A DNA stretch of 64,000 bases from Eubacterium sp. AF22-8LB. Its GTDB lineage: Bacteria; Bacillota_I; Bacilli_A; Erysipelotrichales; Erysipelotrichaceae. Under the pieces are notes generated by a model. The model was not told the DNA's origin, searched no databases, and saw nothing but the letters and a program-made list of their open reading frames with translations. The DNA lies in the NCBI RefSeq assembly GCF_003458715.1, contig NZ_QRVI01000001.1, positions 132,243-196,242 on the forward strand, written 5' to 3'. The position numbers were made by a program, and so were the translations under genes. Shown one piece after another: positions 16,946 to 25,409 of the stretch; the stretch's first letter is position 1, and the number at the start of each line of letters is the position of its first letter.

Positions 16946-17599
16946 CTTAGCTCCATATTCTTCATAATATGCATCAATTCTAGATTTTAATTCAGGATCT
17001 AATTTATCTCCTAAATATTCAATCACTTCTGGCATGGATACGATTGCAGCAGTAGGGAAACCATATAATTCACTAACTTCAGTTAATGCAGTTTTTTCAC
17101 CTTTTCCCTTTTCATTACGATTTAAAGAAACCATCAATCCAACAATTTCAACATTTGCTGCACCACGAACCTTTGGTACTGTTTCTTCCATTGATTTTCC
17201 AGATGTCGTAACATCTTCAATCATAACGACACGATCTCCATCTTGTAGTTTTGTTCCTAAGAAACTTCCCTTGTCAGCTCCATGATCTTTTTCTTCTTTA
17301 CGATCTGAACAATAACGAACTTCCATTCCATATAAATTATCTAATGCGATTGTCGTCGCAACAGCCAATGGAATTCCCTTATATGCAGGTCCGAATAATA
17401 CATCGAAGTCTTTACCATATTTATCAACGATTGCCTTTGCGTAATATTCGCCTAATCTTTTTAACTGATTACCTGTAACATATCCACCAGCATTCATAAA
17501 GAATGGAGATTTACGTCCTGATTTTAGTGTAAAATCACCAAATTTTAATACTTTAGATTCCAACATGAAATCAATAAACTCTTTTTTATATTGTTCCAT
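16940..17599 (-). CDS. pyrE: Orotate phosphoribosyltransferase
   Basis: 219 residues. The PRPP-binding motif VVMIEDVTTSGKSMEE (~residue 125), the N-terminal LKSGRKSPFFMNAGGY and the flexible-loop segment RKEEKDHGADKGSFLG identify PyrE. It makes OMP from orotate and PRPP. GGAGGC precedes the ATG. It stands alone here with its own terminator, away from other pyr genes. Confidence 0.96.
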   Translation of the reverse strand: MEQYKKEFIDFMLESKVLKFGDFTLKSGRKSPFFMNAGGYVTGNQLKRLGEYYAKAIVDKYGKDFDVLFGPAYKGIPLAVATTIALDNLYGMEVRYCSDRKEEKDHGADKGSFLGTKLQDGDRVVMIEDVTTSGKSMEETVPKVRGAANVEIVGLMVSLNRNEKGKGEKTALTEVSELYGFPTAAIVSMPEVIEYLGDKLDPELKSRIDAYYEEYGAKE

Positions 17600-17671
17600 T
17601 TTCTTGCCTCCACTTTTATAGAAATTCTATCATACTTCTGCACAATTTCCCATAATTGTATGATTTTTAAA

Positions 17672-17686
17672 TGATAATTATTATGA
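17672..17686 (+). promoter_or_regulatory. Fur/PerR-like palindrome before the CBS gene (tentative)
   Basis: TGATAAT T ATTATGA is a 7-1-7 inverted repeat one base off the Fur-type consensus, 26 bases before the CBS gene start. AT-rich DNA produces such matches by chance, so this is weak. Confidence 0.25.
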
Positions 17687-17711
17687 TATTATTACGTTGA
17701 GGTGATAGACA

Positions 17712-18134
17712 ATGCAGGAAAATGTTTTCTTTTTTCTGAAGGCTAAAAATAGTGTTAAATATTTATACGATAATATCAGTGTTGAAGATGGGCTTGCCCT
17801 CATGCGCAAGCACAAATATACAGCCATGCCCATTATTAATAAGGAAGGAGTTTATGTAGGAACCATTACAGAGGGGGATTTTCTTTGGTACTTATTAGAC
17901 CATCCTTCAATTCATAAAGAAGATCTAGAACAAATGGAGATTCGTGAACTAATTCGTGGAGACTTTACGCCACCAGTTCAAATCGATGTTCCAGTCGATC
18001 AATTGTTCGCTCAATCTTTGAAACAAAACTTCGTACCCGTAGTCGATGATCGCCAGATTTTTATTGGTATTGTGACACGACAATCCATCATTCAATATTT
18101 AATGAATAATGCCGATAAATACATGCAACAATAA
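17712..18134 (+). CDS. CBS-pair domain protein
   Basis: 140 residues made of two CBS repeats (NISVEDGLALMRKHKYTAMPII ~20-65 and VPVDQLFAQSLKQNFVPVVDD ~90-130) with no attached enzyme domain. The GAGGTGATAG ribosome site fixes the start. Such stand-alone CBS pairs bind adenine nucleotides, and some bind c-di-AMP; the ligand here is unknown. It is divergent from pyrE and followed by a hairpin before the corC transcription unit. Confidence 0.85.
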   Translation: MQENVFFFLKAKNSVKYLYDNISVEDGLALMRKHKYTAMPIINKEGVYVGTITEGDFLWYLLDHPSIHKEDLEQMEIRELIRGDFTPPVQIDVPVDQLFAQSLKQNFVPVVDDRQIFIGIVTRQSIIQYLMNNADKYMQQ

Positions 18135-18164
18135 AACAGCCGGACTTATTCTGGTTGTTTTCTT
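18135..18164 (+). terminator. Weak terminator after the CBS gene
   Basis: AACAGCCGG (18135-18143) pairs with CTGGTTGTT (18151-18159) with two wobbles, then TTTCTTT. Confidence 0.6.
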
Positions 18165-18171
18165 TATCACA

Positions 18172-18200
18172 TTGAAAAAAGCCTTTAAATTGTGTATGAT
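18172..18200 (+). promoter_or_regulatory. Probable promoter of the corC-xpt unit
   Basis: TTGAAA (18172-18177) and TATGAT (18195-18200) are 17 bases apart, about 30 bases before a small ORF with a strong ribosome site. Confidence 0.7.
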
Positions 18201-18230
18201 AATGGGTATTAATGAAGGAGTGATAGTTTC

Positions 18231-18284
18231 ATGAATCCGGATGATTCAGTCCCGTTACAGTATAGTTTAGGAGGGTTAATATGA
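18231..18284 (+). CDS. 17-codon ORF overlapping the corC start
   Basis: ATG 18231 has the strong site AAGGAGTGAT in front and encodes MNPDDSVPLQYSLGGLI, ending at a TGA that overlaps the corC ATG (ATGA). It may be a leader peptide coupling translation to corC. The MNPDD start resembles the short MDPDP-type N-terminus many CorC-family proteins have, so it could instead be the displaced N-terminus of the ancestral gene separated by an indel. Confidence 0.5.
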   Translation: MNPDDSVPLQYSLGGLI

Positions 18285-19471
18285 GCCTTCCCATCTTAAT
18301 TTTATTTACATTTATTCTAAACATCTTGTTTTCAATGACAAGCAGCATCGTTTCTACAAATAAAGAAATCGAAGATGATTCTTATAAATACCAAGCTACA
18401 TTAAAATGGTTATCCCTATGCATGGAAGTATTTGGCATTGTGATGAGTGTAATCTATTTACAACCCATGATCCATACTCCATTACTTTATGTAGTCGTAC
18501 TTCTATTGGTGTATGTATATATTTTATTGAGTGATTTATTACCAAGAAAATTTGCGAATGTACATAAGAATCAGTTTGAAAAACCATTTATGTCCATTGC
18601 GAAAGGTGTTCAAACCTTATTCACACCATTTACTTTCTTCCTTCGCTTTGAAGTAGAAAAAGAACAGGAAGACTATTCCGAAGAAGATATTTATGAAGTA
18701 ATCAACGGTGGTGGTGTTGAACCAAGTCAAAAAGAATTTATCGAGAACTTATTTGAATTTGATGATACACCTGTTGAAGAAATTTGTACGCATCGAAGTG
18801 AAGTTGTTTGTCTATATCTAAATGATGATAAAGAAACTTGGAAACAAACCATTCTAGAAAATCGCCACACATTATATCCTGTATGTGATGAGGATAATGA
18901 TGATGTCGTAGGTATTCTAGATACACGTGATTATTTCCGTTTAGATTCGATTGAACAAGATAACGTCATCAATAAAGCAATGGATCAGCCTTTCTTTATT
19001 TCACAAAATATGAAGGCCGATGTTTTATTGAAAGAAATGAAAATCAAAAAAGTATACTTTGCGGTTTTACTTGATGAATATGGAGGAATGACCGGTATCG
19101 TGACTTTACACGATATTATTGAAACCCTTCTTGGTGAAATCCAAGAAGATGATGATATTGATGAGCCAGATCCAATCCAACAAATTGATGCAGATCAATT
19201 TCGAATTTATGGCTCTGCCGACATTGAAGATGTTGAAAAAGCTTTAAACATTTCATTAGAAAACGAGGATTGTGACACATTTGGAGGATACATCCTAAAT
19301 CATTATGGACAAATTCCTGATGAAGGTTCACATTTTAAAGTCAGTCTAGACTTAATGGATGTATATGTTAAGGAAGTAAAGAATCATCGTATCGGACAAA
19401 CTATTGTACAAATAAAGCGAAAAGAGGAAGGAAAGCAAAATGAAAGCACTGAAAAACGCAATCGAGACTAG
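18281..19471 (+). CDS. CorC/HlyC-type CNNM + CBS transporter-associated protein
   Basis: 396 residues: an N-terminal DUF21/CNNM membrane domain (about three hydrophobic segments within ~1-120), a CBS pair (~175-285, with FAVLLDEYGGMTGIVTLHDIIETLLGE) and the C-terminal CorC_HlyC domain (~300-380). These proteins take part in Mg2+/Co2+ efflux or homeostasis. The membrane domain is shorter than in many relatives and lacks one predicted segment, consistent with a changed N-terminus; see the 17-codon ORF. Start at 18281 follows GGAGGG. Overlaps xpt by 32 bases. Confidence 0.88.
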   Translation: MSLPILILFTFILNILFSMTSSIVSTNKEIEDDSYKYQATLKWLSLCMEVFGIVMSVIYLQPMIHTPLLYVVVLLLVYVYILLSDLLPRKFANVHKNQFEKPFMSIAKGVQTLFTPFTFFLRFEVEKEQEDYSEEDIYEVINGGGVEPSQKEFIENLFEFDDTPVEEICTHRSEVVCLYLNDDKETWKQTILENRHTLYPVCDEDNDDVVGILDTRDYFRLDSIEQDNVINKAMDQPFFISQNMKADVLLKEMKIKKVYFAVLLDEYGGMTGIVTLHDIIETLLGEIQEDDDIDEPDPIQQIDADQFRIYGSADIEDVEKALNISLENEDCDTFGGYILNHYGQIPDEGSHFKVSLDLMDVYVKEVKNHRIGQTIVQIKRKEEGKQNESTEKRNRD

Positions 19472-20012
19472 AGGACATTTTATTAATGATGAGGTATTAA
19501 AGGTTGATGCTTTTTTAAATCATCAAATCGACTGTTCTTTAGTAGATGAAATGGGAAATGAATTTTATGAACACTTTAAAGACAAAGGCATCACAAAAGT
19601 AGTAACCATTGAATCTAGTGGTATTGCCCCAGCCTATGCGACTGCCATCCGTTTGAATGTACCATTGATTTTCATCAAGAAAACACAGCCGAGCACAATG
19701 ATCGATCCTGCTTTTGCGGAAGTCTTCTCTTTCACAAAGAATAAAACATATCCAATTTGTATTGAAAAAGAATACTTAAAAAAAGGCGATAAAGTATTAT
19801 TCATTGATGACTTCTTGGCAAATGGTGAAGCGTTCAAGGGAACAGAAAACTTAATTGCGCAGGCACAAGCTGAAATTGTTGGTGTTGGAATGGTAATTGA
19901 AAAAGCTTTCCAAAAAGGGCATGCATATATTGTTGAAAAGGGATATGACCTTTTGGCATTGGCATCTATTGCAGGTGTTAAGAATAAGAAAATTACATGG
20001 GCTGATGAATAA
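19440..20012 (+). CDS. xpt: Xanthine phosphoribosyltransferase
   Basis: 190 residues. LKNAIETRGHFINDEVLKVDAFLNHQID is the family's N-terminal signature and VLFIDDFLANGEAFKGTENL the PRPP loop. It salvages xanthine to XMP, which GuaA (5285-6832) converts to GMP. GAGGAAGG precedes the ATG. Unlike Bacillus xpt, no purine riboswitch is present; it is instead translationally nested in the corC end. Confidence 0.95.
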   Translation: MKALKNAIETRGHFINDEVLKVDAFLNHQIDCSLVDEMGNEFYEHFKDKGITKVVTIESSGIAPAYATAIRLNVPLIFIKKTQPSTMIDPAFAEVFSFTKNKTYPICIEKEYLKKGDKVLFIDDFLANGEAFKGTENLIAQAQAEIVGVGMVIEKAFQKGHAYIVEKGYDLLALASIAGVKNKKITWADE

Positions 20013-20043
20013 TCAGTCCTTTTTTGAAAATAAGGGGATTCTC

Positions 20044-21792
20044 ATGAAAAATACATTCAAAAAACTATTTATTAGCTTTACCGTATTATCACTCACTGCA
20101 TGTGGCTCAACGACTATGCAAGATAACACGTTTGCAGCTAAAGAAAACAAGGACTTCACAAAATACACAAACCAGTTAGTTGTTGAATATGCCGAAAACG
20201 ACTATACAACGATGCACCAATTCTTTGAACATCCAGAAGACTATGGTATTGATATCAATAAAGTAGAGGTAAGTCTTGGCGAATTTTATACGGACAATAC
20301 AGAAGAAATCAAAGAAGATCAAAAGAAATTAAACAAGTTTAATCGCAGTACTTTAGACAAGACACAACAAACTATCTACGATGAATTAAAGTATGAGAAT
20401 GAATTGAGTTTAAAAACAGAAAACAAGAAATTTCAGTATTTGAATAATTGTTGGAGCACAATGAGTGGACTTCACCAAAACTTGATTTCTGTTTTTTCAG
20501 AATACATTTTACGCAGTGAAAAAGACATCCAAGATTTGATTACACTCATCAACGATGTGCCTCGCTATACAAATGATGTGTTGGAATACACAAAAGAACA
20601 AGCAGATAAGAATACGTTACAATTTGACTATGATTCTGTTACACAAGACATTCAAGACGTAATCAATAATAAAGAGAATAGTTCAGTCACAAGTGCATTA
20701 TATAATGCGATTGAAACTTTAAATCTGGATGAAGAAAAAACAACATCTTATAAAGCACAAGTCAAAGAAGCTATGGATACAAATTTCTTTCCAAGTTATC
20801 AGGCTATGTTAGATACGTTAACTCCTCTTCAATCCAAAGTACAGCCATTACAAGGATTATCCAACTATAAAAATGGTAAGAAATACTATGAAGTATTAGT
20901 TGAAAATGCGACAAGTTCTACTGATTCTATTTCTACAATTAAAGAGAATACACAATCCGCAATCAATTCGGCCATCACTAAATTCCAAAAACTATATAAA
21001 GCCAATCCCATGATTGCGTATGAACTAGACTCTGCTTCAACGGATTTTACAGATGTAAATCAAATTCTAGAAAGCCTTCAAAAGAACTATAAAAAGGATT
21101 TTCCAGAAGTAGAAACCATGAAATATGATTTAAAGGCACTACCAGAAGATCAATCTGTCAGTGGAATTGTTGCCTACTTTATTACACCCGCATTGGATTA
21201 TTCACAAAACTATCAGATGCGCTACAACAAACGTGATTATGGCGATGATCCATCCAGCTTAACACTTTATCAAACATTGGCTCATGAAGGTATTGCCGGA
21301 CATATGTATCAAGCGCAATACAATAAGGAACATTTAAAATATCCAATTCAATTCTTCTACAACAATCTAGGTATGTCTGAAGGATGGGCTACTTATATGG
21401 AAAGCATGTCTTTACATTATTTAGATAATAATGAAGATTTATTAGAAGCCTATAACTTAAACAATATTCTTACCAATCTATACATTGTCTTAATGGATAT
21501 TAGCATTCATTATGATGGTATGTCACTCAATGATTTTAAAAATGAATATGGTGATATGTTTGGTTCAGACGGATTAGAAAGTATTTATAATCAATTGGCA
21601 GACAATCCAACTGTATTCTTATCTTACTATTATGGATATCTTCAAATCGTAGATTTAAAGAGTACAGCCAAATCTAGATTAAGATCTAAATTTGACAATG
21701 TAGACTTCCATAATGCCCTACTACAATATGGTGAAGTCAACTTCAATATTGTCAAACAAAGCGTAAATGAATATATCAATGAAAACAGGTAG
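20044..21792 (+). CDS. DUF885 lipoprotein, putative metallopeptidase
   Basis: Start ATG 20044 behind GGGG; the longer frame upstream overlaps xpt. The 582-residue protein has a lipoprotein signal (KLFISFTVLSLTAC, lipobox LTAC with Cys ~21), so it is anchored outside the cell. The C-terminal half has TLAHEGIAGHMYQ (HExxxH-like) and MSEGWATYMESM, the conserved zinc-site motifs of DUF885 proteins, which are related to gluzincin peptidases. Substrate unknown. A strong two-way terminator follows. Confidence 0.88.
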   Translation: MKNTFKKLFISFTVLSLTACGSTTMQDNTFAAKENKDFTKYTNQLVVEYAENDYTTMHQFFEHPEDYGIDINKVEVSLGEFYTDNTEEIKEDQKKLNKFNRSTLDKTQQTIYDELKYENELSLKTENKKFQYLNNCWSTMSGLHQNLISVFSEYILRSEKDIQDLITLINDVPRYTNDVLEYTKEQADKNTLQFDYDSVTQDIQDVINNKENSSVTSALYNAIETLNLDEEKTTSYKAQVKEAMDTNFFPSYQAMLDTLTPLQSKVQPLQGLSNYKNGKKYYEVLVENATSSTDSISTIKENTQSAINSAITKFQKLYKANPMIAYELDSASTDFTDVNQILESLQKNYKKDFPEVETMKYDLKALPEDQSVSGIVAYFITPALDYSQNYQMRYNKRDYGDDPSSLTLYQTLAHEGIAGHMYQAQYNKEHLKYPIQFFYNNLGMSEGWATYMESMSLHYLDNNEDLLEAYNLNNILTNLYIVLMDISIHYDGMSLNDFKNEYGDMFGSDGLESIYNQLADNPTVFLSYYYGYLQIVDLKSTAKSRLRSKFDNVDFHNALLQYGEVNFNIVKQSVNEYINENR

Positions 21793-21797
21793 AACCT

Positions 21798-21833
21798 AAA
21801 AAGATGTTGGTTTAAATTTCCAACATCTTTTCT
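21798..21833. terminator. Bidirectional terminator
   Basis: AAAAGATGTTGG and CCAACATCTTTT form a perfect 12-bp stem around a nine-base loop, with T runs on both strands. It serves the DUF885 gene (plus) and the ATPase gene (minus), overlapping the latter's last codons. Confidence 0.95.
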
Positions 21834-23125
21834 TTATACATTAATATCCATTCATCCACATCATACAAAGGAATATTTATGATTTGTTTAAAAGTACGAT
21901 ATGAAGACATTGAAAATTTCCACCCTTCCATATCCTCATTCTCATTTAATAATGTATTCATACTTTTTGATTTTAAATTCTCTTCTGCCTTAACCTCAAT
22001 TGGATATACATTTCCTAATTGAACTACAAAGTCAATTTCATTTGTTGAATTTTCATTATTATAGTATTTTGGAGTTACATTACAAGCCACTATTTGTTGA
22101 GCAACATATTGCTCCGTAAAAGCACCCTTATATTCTTTAAAAACGTTATCTCCTATTAAAATGTTTTTTGCGGGAGCATCCACCATTGCGCCAAGAAGTC
22201 CTAGATCGAGCAGATACAGTTTAAATGCATTGAACTCCTCATAAAACTTAAGTGGCATACATACTTTATTTATGCGATTTACCCTAAACACCAAGCCTGC
22301 ATCCACAAGCCATTGAATCGCATCCTCGAACTCTTTTGCACGCCCACCCTTTTTTAGCATTCCATATATAAATTTTTTGTTTTCCTTTGCCAATTGTGCA
22401 GGAACAGAATCCCACACTAAATTTACTTTGGTCAATAAATTTCCTGGTATATGTTTTGAAAAATCTTGTCGATAGTTTAAAAGAATTCTATTTTGTATTT
22501 CGCGAACATGAAATATTTCCTTGGTTTGAGCATAATATTTAACAACTTCAGGCATACCACCAACATAATAATATTGCCTTAAATAATTCTTTAACTTTTC
22601 ATGGAACACATCCATCTCTTTCCAATTATGGTGTTCCATCTGTTCTACCAATATATCTTCATTTAAAGCCAACAAGAATTCTTTAAATGACATGGGATAC
22701 AACGTTAATTGATCCACTTTTCCCACTGGAAATCCTGTTGATTGGTGTAAAGTGATACCTAATAAGCTTCCTGCCACAACAATATGATATTCCGAGGCTT
22801 CTTCTTGGAAATATTTCAATGCCGTTAATCCTAATGGACATTCCTGTATTTCATCTAAAATAATCAATGTATTTTCTTTTTCAATTCGCGTATTTGTAAG
22901 AGCTGAAAAGCTTAAGATCAAACGATTCACATCGAAATCATAGAACATTTCTTTCATCTCATTATTATTGTCACAATTAATATACACTACATTTTTATAT
23001 TCTTTTTTCCCAAATTCATTTAAAATCCAAGTCTTTCCCGTTTGTCTTGCACCATTTAAAATCAAAGGTTTGCGGTAGCTATTATTTTTCCATTCGACTA
23101 AATCATTATATATATATCGATACAT
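21812..23125 (-). CDS. AAA_14 / DUF4143 ATPase
   Basis: 437 residues. Walker A GARQTGKTW (25-33), Walker B NTLIILDEIQECP (~88), and a C-terminal DUF4143 domain with a PD-(D/E)xK-like core NEIDFVVQLGNVYPIEVKAEE (~385). Such proteins are common, often multi-copy and patchily distributed in anaerobes; their role is not established, with defence or DNA-related functions proposed. GGAGGAAG precedes the ATG. Three phased repeats lie just upstream. The surrounding region is decayed, so the gene may be a recent arrival. Confidence 0.9.
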   Translation of the reverse strand: MYRYIYNDLVEWKNNSYRKPLILNGARQTGKTWILNEFGKKEYKNVVYINCDNNNEMKEMFYDFDVNRLILSFSALTNTRIEKENTLIILDEIQECPLGLTALKYFQEEASEYHIVVAGSLLGITLHQSTGFPVGKVDQLTLYPMSFKEFLLALNEDILVEQMEHHNWKEMDVFHEKLKNYLRQYYYVGGMPEVVKYYAQTKEIFHVREIQNRILLNYRQDFSKHIPGNLLTKVNLVWDSVPAQLAKENKKFIYGMLKKGGRAKEFEDAIQWLVDAGLVFRVNRINKVCMPLKFYEEFNAFKLYLLDLGLLGAMVDAPAKNILIGDNVFKEYKGAFTEQYVAQQIVACNVTPKYYNNENSTNEIDFVVQLGNVYPIEVKAEENLKSKSMNTLLNENEDMEGWKFSMSSYRTFKQIINIPLYDVDEWILMYKEKMLEI

Positions 23126-23151
23126 AGAATCTTCCTCCTTTAATCTGATTT

Positions 23152-23240
23152 TACATTTTTCTAGGGGAATATTCCACTGTATTTAACACTTTTCTAGGGG
23201 AATATTTAAATAAAATTACATTTTTCTAGGGGAAACATGA
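23152..23240 (-). repeat. Three 33-nt-phased direct repeats upstream of the ATPase gene
   Basis: The block TTTTCTAGGGGAA occurs three times with CTAGGGGAA starting at 23161, 23194 and 23227, exactly 33 bases apart (about three helical turns). Flanks are also similar (ACATTTTT or ACACTTTT before, TATT after the first two). They begin 27 bases before the ATPase start codon on its minus strand, so they look like iterated operator or leader elements of that gene. Confidence 0.8.
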
Positions 23241-23296
23241 AGATGAGTTTAAATCACACAATTTTTTAGCATGCTCAAAATCCAAAAAAATGCCAT

Positions 23297-23449
23297 AATT
23301 TCAAATATTGAATCATTTCACTTCTTTTTAAGCATGTTTTGGTTCAAAATTTTAAATTTTGACTCATTTCACTACTTTTTTAGCGTGTTTTGGTTCATAA
23401 TTTCAGATTTTGACACCTTTTTATGCTTTTTTACCCCGTTTTGAGTCAG
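23297..23449. repeat. Three degenerate 51-nt tandem repeats
   Basis: Units begin at 23297, 23348 and 23399 with AATTTCAAATATTGA, AATTTTAAATTTTGA and AATTTCAGATTTTGA, continue through TCATTTCACT-like and TTTTTTAGC-like blocks and end in GTTTTGGTTCA or GTTTTGAGTCA. The period is exactly 51 in both steps. A further partial unit seems to precede the first. No coding frame runs through them. Confidence 0.75.
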
Positions 23450-23483
23450 ACTTGACTCATTTTGACTTCATTTCAATAGAAAA

Positions 23484-23510
23484 AGTGTCATATTTTTAAA
23501 TTATGACACT
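23484..23510 (-). terminator. Second terminator after the uxaC remnant
   Basis: AGTGTCATA and TATGACACT form a perfect 9-bp stem around nine bases; on the minus strand TTTTT follows. It can also act on the plus strand. Confidence 0.75.
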
Positions 23511-23540
23511 AAAAAAGAGAACCTTGAATCAAAGTTCTCT
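23507..23540 (-). terminator. Terminator after the uxaC remnant
   Basis: On the minus strand AGAGAACTTT (23540-23531) pairs with AAGGTTCTCT (23525-23516), then TTTTTT, 10 bases after the remnant's stop. Confidence 0.92.
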
Positions 23541-23549
23541 CAAAAACTA

Positions 23550-23894
23550 TTATAAATCAAATCCAAAATAACGAACGGCATTGTTGTAAGAGATACCCTT
23601 AACGATTTCAGTTAAGTTTTCTTTATCATAAGGATACTCTCCATTTTCTACCCATGTACCAATTAAGTTACACATGATTCGACGGAAATATTCATGTCTT
23701 GAATAAGACAAGAAGCTTCTTGAATCTGTCAACATACCTAAGAAATTACCTAATAATCCTAGGTTTGCCAAAGACGTCATTTGTTTTTCCATACCTGTTT
23801 TATTGTCATTGAACCACCATGCTGATCCTTGTTGAATCTTTCCAATCGCATCACTATTTTGGAAACATCCAAGTACTTTTTTATTCGACTTCAC
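23550..23894 (-). pseudogene. uxaC: Glucuronate isomerase UxaC, C-terminal remnant
   Basis: The frame matches only the last ~105 residues of UxaC: DAIGKIQQGSAWWFNDNKTGM, then MLTDSRSFLSYSRHEYFRRI and GTWVENGEYPYD. The intact enzyme is about 470 residues, so more than three quarters is missing. A GTG 18 bases after the LacI stop, with AGAGGATT before it, could start a 114-residue product, but the active-site residues in the N-terminal part are gone. The native terminator remains. It is part of a decayed hexuronate locus. Confidence 0.92.
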
Positions 23895-23911
23895 AGTAAT
23901 CCTCTTAATAT

Positions 23912-24907
23912 TTAGAACTGTGTTGTATTTCGCCTAAAAAATATACATGGAATCTCCATTTTTTGTCGAACTGATTTTCCCGCAAGAACTTTAATAAGCG
24001 AATCAACCGCAATTTCACTTAATTCTTCTTCTTGTGAATCAATAGAACTCATTTCAGGATTGCAACAAACACATAGTTCTGAGTTGTTGAATCCAACGAT
24101 ATTGACATCTTCAGGAATCGACTTATTGATTTGATGCACATATTTAAGTGCACCAACAGCCATCGCATCATCACTGGCAATCACGGCATCAAAATCCAAT
24201 TTTTTCTTTGCCAATAAATCTCTTGCCTTTAATACATTATTTGGCATAAGCACCTTGTATTCTTCCTGCACCTTTAAACCATTATCAATCAGTGCATCTT
24301 GATATACCTCTAATTTTTTTGTTGTGCTGTACGAATTGGCATCATACAAAAACACAATTTTCTTCCTTCCAACTTCGATTAGATTACATACAGTATCATA
24401 AACCGCTTTATAATTATCTGTTAAAACACAATATACACCCGGTACACGAACGTAACCATTCATAAGTACGACAGGAACTTTTTCGGCAGCATCCTGTAGG
24501 TATTGAATATCATCCTGTCCACAATCTCCTGCATAATGTGATCCAACCAATATCATCGCATCGATTCTTCGATCCAATAATATTTTTACAGCTTCTACTT
24601 TTCCTTCATAATCAAAGCCACTACACATCAAAATTGAATCATATCCATACTTGCGTAAATTCTTTTCTAAATACGCAATTGCACTCGCCATATAACGATC
24701 GGATACATCTGGGCAAACTAGCCCAACCGTTTTAACCGAATTTAAACCTAAACCTCTGGCAAATACGTTGGGTGTGTAATCATACTCATTCATAACGTCC
24801 CAGACTTTCTTTTTTGTCTTTTCTGAAACCTTAGGACTGTTATTGATTACACGCGATACAGTCGCAATGGATACGCCTGATAATTTGGCAATGTCATAAA
24901 TATTCAT
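23912..24907 (-). CDS. LacI family transcriptional regulator (probable hexuronate regulator)
   Basis: Start ATG 24907 behind GGAGTG; the longer frame to 24988 runs through an operator and is rejected. 331 residues: LacI helix-turn-helix NIYDIAKLSGVSIATVSRVINNS (1-23) and a periplasmic-binding-like sensor domain (~60-330). It looks intact. Its neighbours are the uxaC, uxaA and kdgK remnants, and TGTAAGTACTTACA palindromes lie in the divergent promoter region, so it most likely controlled hexuronate use and its own gene. Targets left in this window are broken. Confidence 0.9.
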   Translation of the reverse strand: MNIYDIAKLSGVSIATVSRVINNSPKVSEKTKKKVWDVMNEYDYTPNVFARGLGLNSVKTVGLVCPDVSDRYMASAIAYLEKNLRKYGYDSILMCSGFDYEGKVEAVKILLDRRIDAMILVGSHYAGDCGQDDIQYLQDAAEKVPVVLMNGYVRVPGVYCVLTDNYKAVYDTVCNLIEVGRKKIVFLYDANSYSTTKKLEVYQDALIDNGLKVQEEYKVLMPNNVLKARDLLAKKKLDFDAVIASDDAMAVGALKYVHQINKSIPEDVNIVGFNNSELCVCCNPEMSSIDSQEEELSEIAVDSLIKVLAGKSVRQKMEIPCIFFRRNTTQF

Positions 24908-24947
24908 ATTTGTTTCACTCCTCAACCCTATTCCAACATGTTGAGAA

Positions 24948-24961
24948 TTGCAAGTACTTAC
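24948..24961. promoter_or_regulatory. LacI-type operator 1
   Basis: TGCAAGTACTTACA, a 14-bp near-perfect palindrome with the central pattern usual for LacI-family sites, 41 bases before the regulator start. Confidence 0.75.
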
Positions 24962-25009
24962 ATCATATTTCTTGTTGTAGCCACTCACATTTCATAAGTC
25001 AAGTTTTTT

Positions 25010-25023
25010 TTGGAATCGTTTTC
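25010..25023 (-). promoter_or_regulatory. cre-like site (CcpA)
   Basis: TGGAATCGTTTTCA matches the CcpA consensus TGWAANCGNTNWCA with one mismatch. It lies between the two LacI-type operators, where carbon catabolite control of a sugar-acid locus would be expected. Confidence 0.55.
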
Positions 25024-25148
25024 ACACTTGTATTTAAGGGGTTATTATCTCTTTTTCTATATTTTATCAAAAAACAGATATGAAACATACTTATTTGTAA
25101 GCTTTTTAAATTTTTCTATTGCTTTATTCAAAAAACAGGGTTGTTCTA

Positions 25149-25162
25149 TGTAAGTACTTACA
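25149..25162. promoter_or_regulatory. LacI-type operator 2
   Basis: TGTAAGTACTTACA, a perfect 14-bp palindrome, 30 bases before the uxaA remnant. Its centre is 201 bases from operator 1, a spacing that could allow looping by a tetramer or separate control of the divergent genes. Confidence 0.85.
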
Positions 25163-25191
25163 TCTAACATTTAAAATATAGTCAGGTAGAA

Positions 25192-25409
25192 ATGGTGCAA
25201 AAATTTATAAGATTCATTTTAACGACTTGGTAGCTGTTGCACTATATTCTCTAGAAAAAGGGACTATATGTAATGTCGATGGTCAAGAGACTACACTTAT
25301 TGAAGATATTGCCCAAGGACATAAATTTACGTTGAAAGATATTAAAAAGGATCAGCCTATTATTAAATATGGATATCCTATTGGAATCGCGAAGGATATA
25401 AGGAAGTAG
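25192..25409 (+). pseudogene. uxaA: Altronate dehydratase UxaA, N-terminal remnant with frameshift
   Basis: The frame KIYKIHFNDLVAVALYSLEKG followed by EDIAQGHKFTLKDIKKDQ and IIKYGYPIGIAKDI is the N-terminal SAF domain of altronate dehydratase. The only suitable ATG (25192) is in another frame, so an indel near codon 3-5 has broken the start. The frame leaves the homology at ~25395 and stops at 25409; the remaining ~430 residues are absent. It is joined directly to a kdgK 3' fragment. Confidence 0.85.

Noticed and set aside
19897..20043. N-terminal extension of the DUF885 protein
   Set aside because: Overlaps xpt in another frame; the lipoprotein signal begins exactly at 20044.
23152..23240. 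CRISPR-like spacing of three repeats
   Set aside because: Repeats are only ~13-18 bases, spacers AT-rich and similar, no cas genes.
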